From a virus: a stretch of DNA of 20,524 nucleotides. The notes under the pieces are model-generated. The model saw only the letters and a program-made list of their open reading frames with translations, made no database searches and had not been told where the DNA came from. A program made the position numbers and the translations under genes. Positions 20,327 to 20,524 of this stretch are shown piece by piece; positions within the stretch are counted from its first letter, which is position 1; each line of letters opens with the position of its first letter. The stretch spans positions 1 to 20,524 of IMG/VR virus record IMGVR_UViG_3300036879_000049; one strand, given 5' to 3'.

Positions 20327-20524
20327 ATGCCTATTACACCTATTAATTTTGCTGCCATTGATCCTATCGATTTTAAAGATGATATGTTCTCTGGCTTATT
20401 AAAAATGCGTGAAGCTCAACATGCTGGCGAAAGACGTGGTTTAGAGAATGAGGGTACGCGTCACCAAAATTCTATCCAAGGCGCTAAGGCTCAATATGCT
20501 CCTGATATGGAAAAGTTTACTGCT
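20327..20524 (+). CDS. Probable second ejection protein, cut by the window end
   Basis: The frame is open from ATG at 20327 to the last base, 66 codons without a stop. GGAGG lies six bases before the start and two bases separate it from the previous stop. It reads MPITPINFAAIDPIDFKDDM, then SGLLKMREAQHAGERRGLEN. The helical, charged start and its place after the gp7-like gene suggest a gp20/gp16-type ejection protein, but too little is seen to be sure. Confidence 0.6.
   Translation, partial: MPITPINFAAIDPIDFKDDMFSGLLKMREAQHAGERRGLENEGTRHQNSIQGAKAQYAPDMEKFTA

Overview
The window looks like part of a P22-like tailed phage or prophage (short-tailed, podovirus-type head genes) from a low-GC Gram-negative host. 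The main evidence is a run of head genes in the P22/Sf6 order: small terminase, large terminase, a P22-size portal, scaffold, P22-like coat, a gp4-like tail accessory protein, a gp10-like DNA stabilisation protein and ejection proteins. The host cannot be fixed from the sequence. A gammaproteobacterium with AT-rich DNA and many small coiled-coil/membrane genes (for example Legionellales) would fit, but that is inference. No integrase, attachment site, lysis gene or host gene is visible, so free phage, prophage and phage-plasmid all remain possible.

Layout. 1-377 is a non-coding leader with three hairpins and a good promoter. 378-1097 is a winged-helix, replication-initiator-like gene on the + strand. 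1306-3241 is a leftward recombination operon (small protein, PD-(D/E)XK exonuclease, RecT/Bet-type annealase). It is driven by a strong promoter at 3290-3317 that is overlain by an inverted repeat. A 59-aa ribbon-helix-helix protein (3334-3513) is encoded divergently. Two tandem Bdr/DUF1640-like coiled-coil membrane proteins follow. The rightward packaging operon (4194-7189) is tightly overlapped: zinc-ribbon protein, TerS, two unknown small proteins, a sigma-region-4-like protein and TerL.

Two accessory insertions break the usual head-gene order. Insertion A (about 7190-8392, between TerL and portal) holds a dead copy of the coiled-coil gene, a 5'-truncated ORF, an iteron-like array (seven ACGAAA units about 21 bp apart plus two DnaA-box-like sites), two broken small genes including an AlpA-like regulator, and an intact leftward coiled-coil gene. 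A perfect 38-bp direct repeat (7281-7318 and 8215-8252) links its two ends. Insertion B (about 10590-13830, between portal and scaffold) holds a DNA methyltransferase, four small genes, a strong terminator, an Rpn-tail-like small gene, a RelBE-like toxin-antitoxin pair and an orphan Phd/YefM-type antitoxin. Similar protein tails lie at both sides of the toxin-antitoxin block.

From 13981 to the end the late operon resumes: scaffold, coat (followed by a small attenuator-like hairpin), a virion protein of unknown type, gp4-like, gp10-like, a small protein in the tail-needle position, and two ejection-protein candidates, the last cut by the window edge. Many small-gene starts were placed by ribosome binding sites. 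Two real genes below 60 aa (3334-3513 and 11632-11793) are included.
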